From positions 13,447 to 20,377 of the forward strand of contig NYVC01000068.1 in the NCBI GenBank assembly GCA_002684375.1: 6,931 nucleotides of DNA, written 5' to 3'. The notes beneath the pieces were generated by a model. The model did no database searches and was not told the origin of the DNA. It saw nothing but the letters and a program-made list of their open reading frames with translations. Below, piece after piece: positions 6,267 to 6,931 of this stretch. Position numbers and translations under genes: made by a program. The stretch comes from Marinovum sp. (GTDB lineage: Bacteria > Pseudomonadota > Alphaproteobacteria > Rhodobacterales > Rhodobacteraceae). Each line of letters opens with the position of its first letter. Position 1 is the first letter of the stretch.

Positions 6267-6931
6267 TGTCAGTCCTTCTGGTCATTCCCGCTCGCTATGC
6301 ATCAACCCGCTATCCCGGCAAGCCGCTGGTGACGCTTACCGGTGCCACAGGAGAGCGCAAAACACTGATCGAGCGCGCTTGGATGGCTGCGCAATCTGTC
6401 GCGGGAGTAGACCGCATCGTGGTGGCCACAGATGACCGGCGCATCGAACAGGCCGCGCAGGGCTTTGGCGCCGAAGTGGTCATGACGTCAACCGACTGCC
6501 TAAATGGAACGGAACGCTGCGCTGAAACCGTAGAACAGCTGCCCGTGGACTATGATATCGTCGTCAACCTTCAGGGGGATGCGCCACTGACGCCGGCGTG
6601 GTTCATCGAGGATTTGATCAACGGGCTCCGTGCGGACCCTGCAGCCGACATCGCAACCCCAGTACTGCGCTGCGACGGTGAGACGTTGAACGCTCTGGTA
6701 CAAGACCGCAAGGCCGGTCGCGTCGGAGGCACAACAGCCGTGTTTCAAGCGCAGGGTCACGCACTGTATTTCTCGAAAGAAGTCCTTCCTTTTACCACTG
6801 AAACCTACAGCAAAGAGGCCAAAACGCCGGTTTTCCATCACGTCGGGGTCTATGCCTATCGCCCGCCGACACTACAGGCTTATCCGGGTTGGCAGATTGG
6901 GCCGTTAGAGACCCTCGAAGGACTGGAACAA
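6266..6931 (+). CDS. kdsB: 3-deoxy-manno-octulosonate cytidylyltransferase (CMP-Kdo synthetase), 3' end outside window
   Basis: KdsB activates Kdo with CTP to CMP-Kdo, the donor for lipid A-core and, in many capsule systems, for the lipid-linked poly-Kdo anchor of capsule. The visible 222 residues start at the ATG at 6266 in an ATGA overlap with the cysQ stop. They are still open at the window edge, so about 30-40 residues are missing compared with the usual 250-265. Motifs are IPARYASTRYPGKPL (7-21, nucleotide-binding loop), VVATDD (52-57), NLQGDAP (101-107; metal-binding Asp105), HHVGVYAYRP (191-200) and PLETLEGLEQ (213-222). The E. coli-type RLPGKPL and QGDEP motifs appear here as RYPGKPL and QGDAP. 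No strong ribosome site precedes it, consistent with coupling to cysQ. The call is confident; a related CMP-sugar synthetase cannot be fully excluded without the C-terminus. Confidence 0.92.
   Translation, partial: MSVLLVIPARYASTRYPGKPLVTLTGATGERKTLIERAWMAAQSVAGVDRIVVATDDRRIEQAAQGFGAEVVMTSTDCLNGTERCAETVEQLPVDYDIVVNLQGDAPLTPAWFIEDLINGLRADPAADIATPVLRCDGETLNALVQDRKAGRVGGTTAVFQAQGHALYFSKEVLPFTTETYSKEAKTPVFHHVGVYAYRPPTLQAYPGWQIGPLETLEGLEQ

Noticed and set aside
6500..6841. A 113-codon minus-strand open frame inside kdsB
   Set aside because: It is antisense to a clear KdsB coding region and shows no recognisable motif.

Overview
The window looks like a chromosomal segment of an alphaproteobacterium, most likely of the Rhodobacteraceae/Roseobacter group. 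This rests on the character of DnaK, DnaJ, CysQ and KdsB, on the moderate GC content, and on a dnaK promoter that fits the alphaproteobacterial RpoH (sigma-32) pattern. It is inferred from remembered family features, not from a database search. Six of the seven genes are recognisable housekeeping or surface-polysaccharide genes, and the seventh is a fragment. I see no mobile elements, tRNAs, rRNAs or CRISPR arrays, and no obvious sign of recent transfer.

Layout. Positions 1-321 (+) hold the 3' end of an OmpA/MotB-like gene. It converges on a minus-strand block with only 5 bp between the two stop codons. Read from right to left, the minus strand carries a capsule-type ABC-2 permease (5330-4503), a 228-bp gap with the dnaK promoter and a structured 5' leader, dnaK (4274-2361), a short intergenic hairpin, dnaJ (2288-1140) and radC (1094-327). 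A 138-bp divergent region (5331-5468) separates the permease from cysQ (5469-6266, +). The cysQ stop overlaps the start of kdsB (6266 onward, +), which runs off the window.

How the genes fit together. dnaK and dnaJ form the classical heat-shock chaperone operon, and radC lies 45 bp downstream with no visible terminator, so it may be co-transcribed under heat shock. The right side looks like the edge of a surface-polysaccharide locus: a KpsM/Wzm-type export permease, a CMP-Kdo synthetase (KdsB), and a CysQ phosphatase that may recycle PAP from sulfation or sulfate assimilation. The ATPase partner of the permease is not in the window.

I found no convincing new system. The points most worth checking are the dnaK leader (RpoH-type promoter plus two hairpins), the possible dnaK-dnaJ-radC transcript, the direct repeat and A9 tract in the permease/cysQ divergent region, the ambiguous permease start, and a few unusual residues in DnaK and KdsB.
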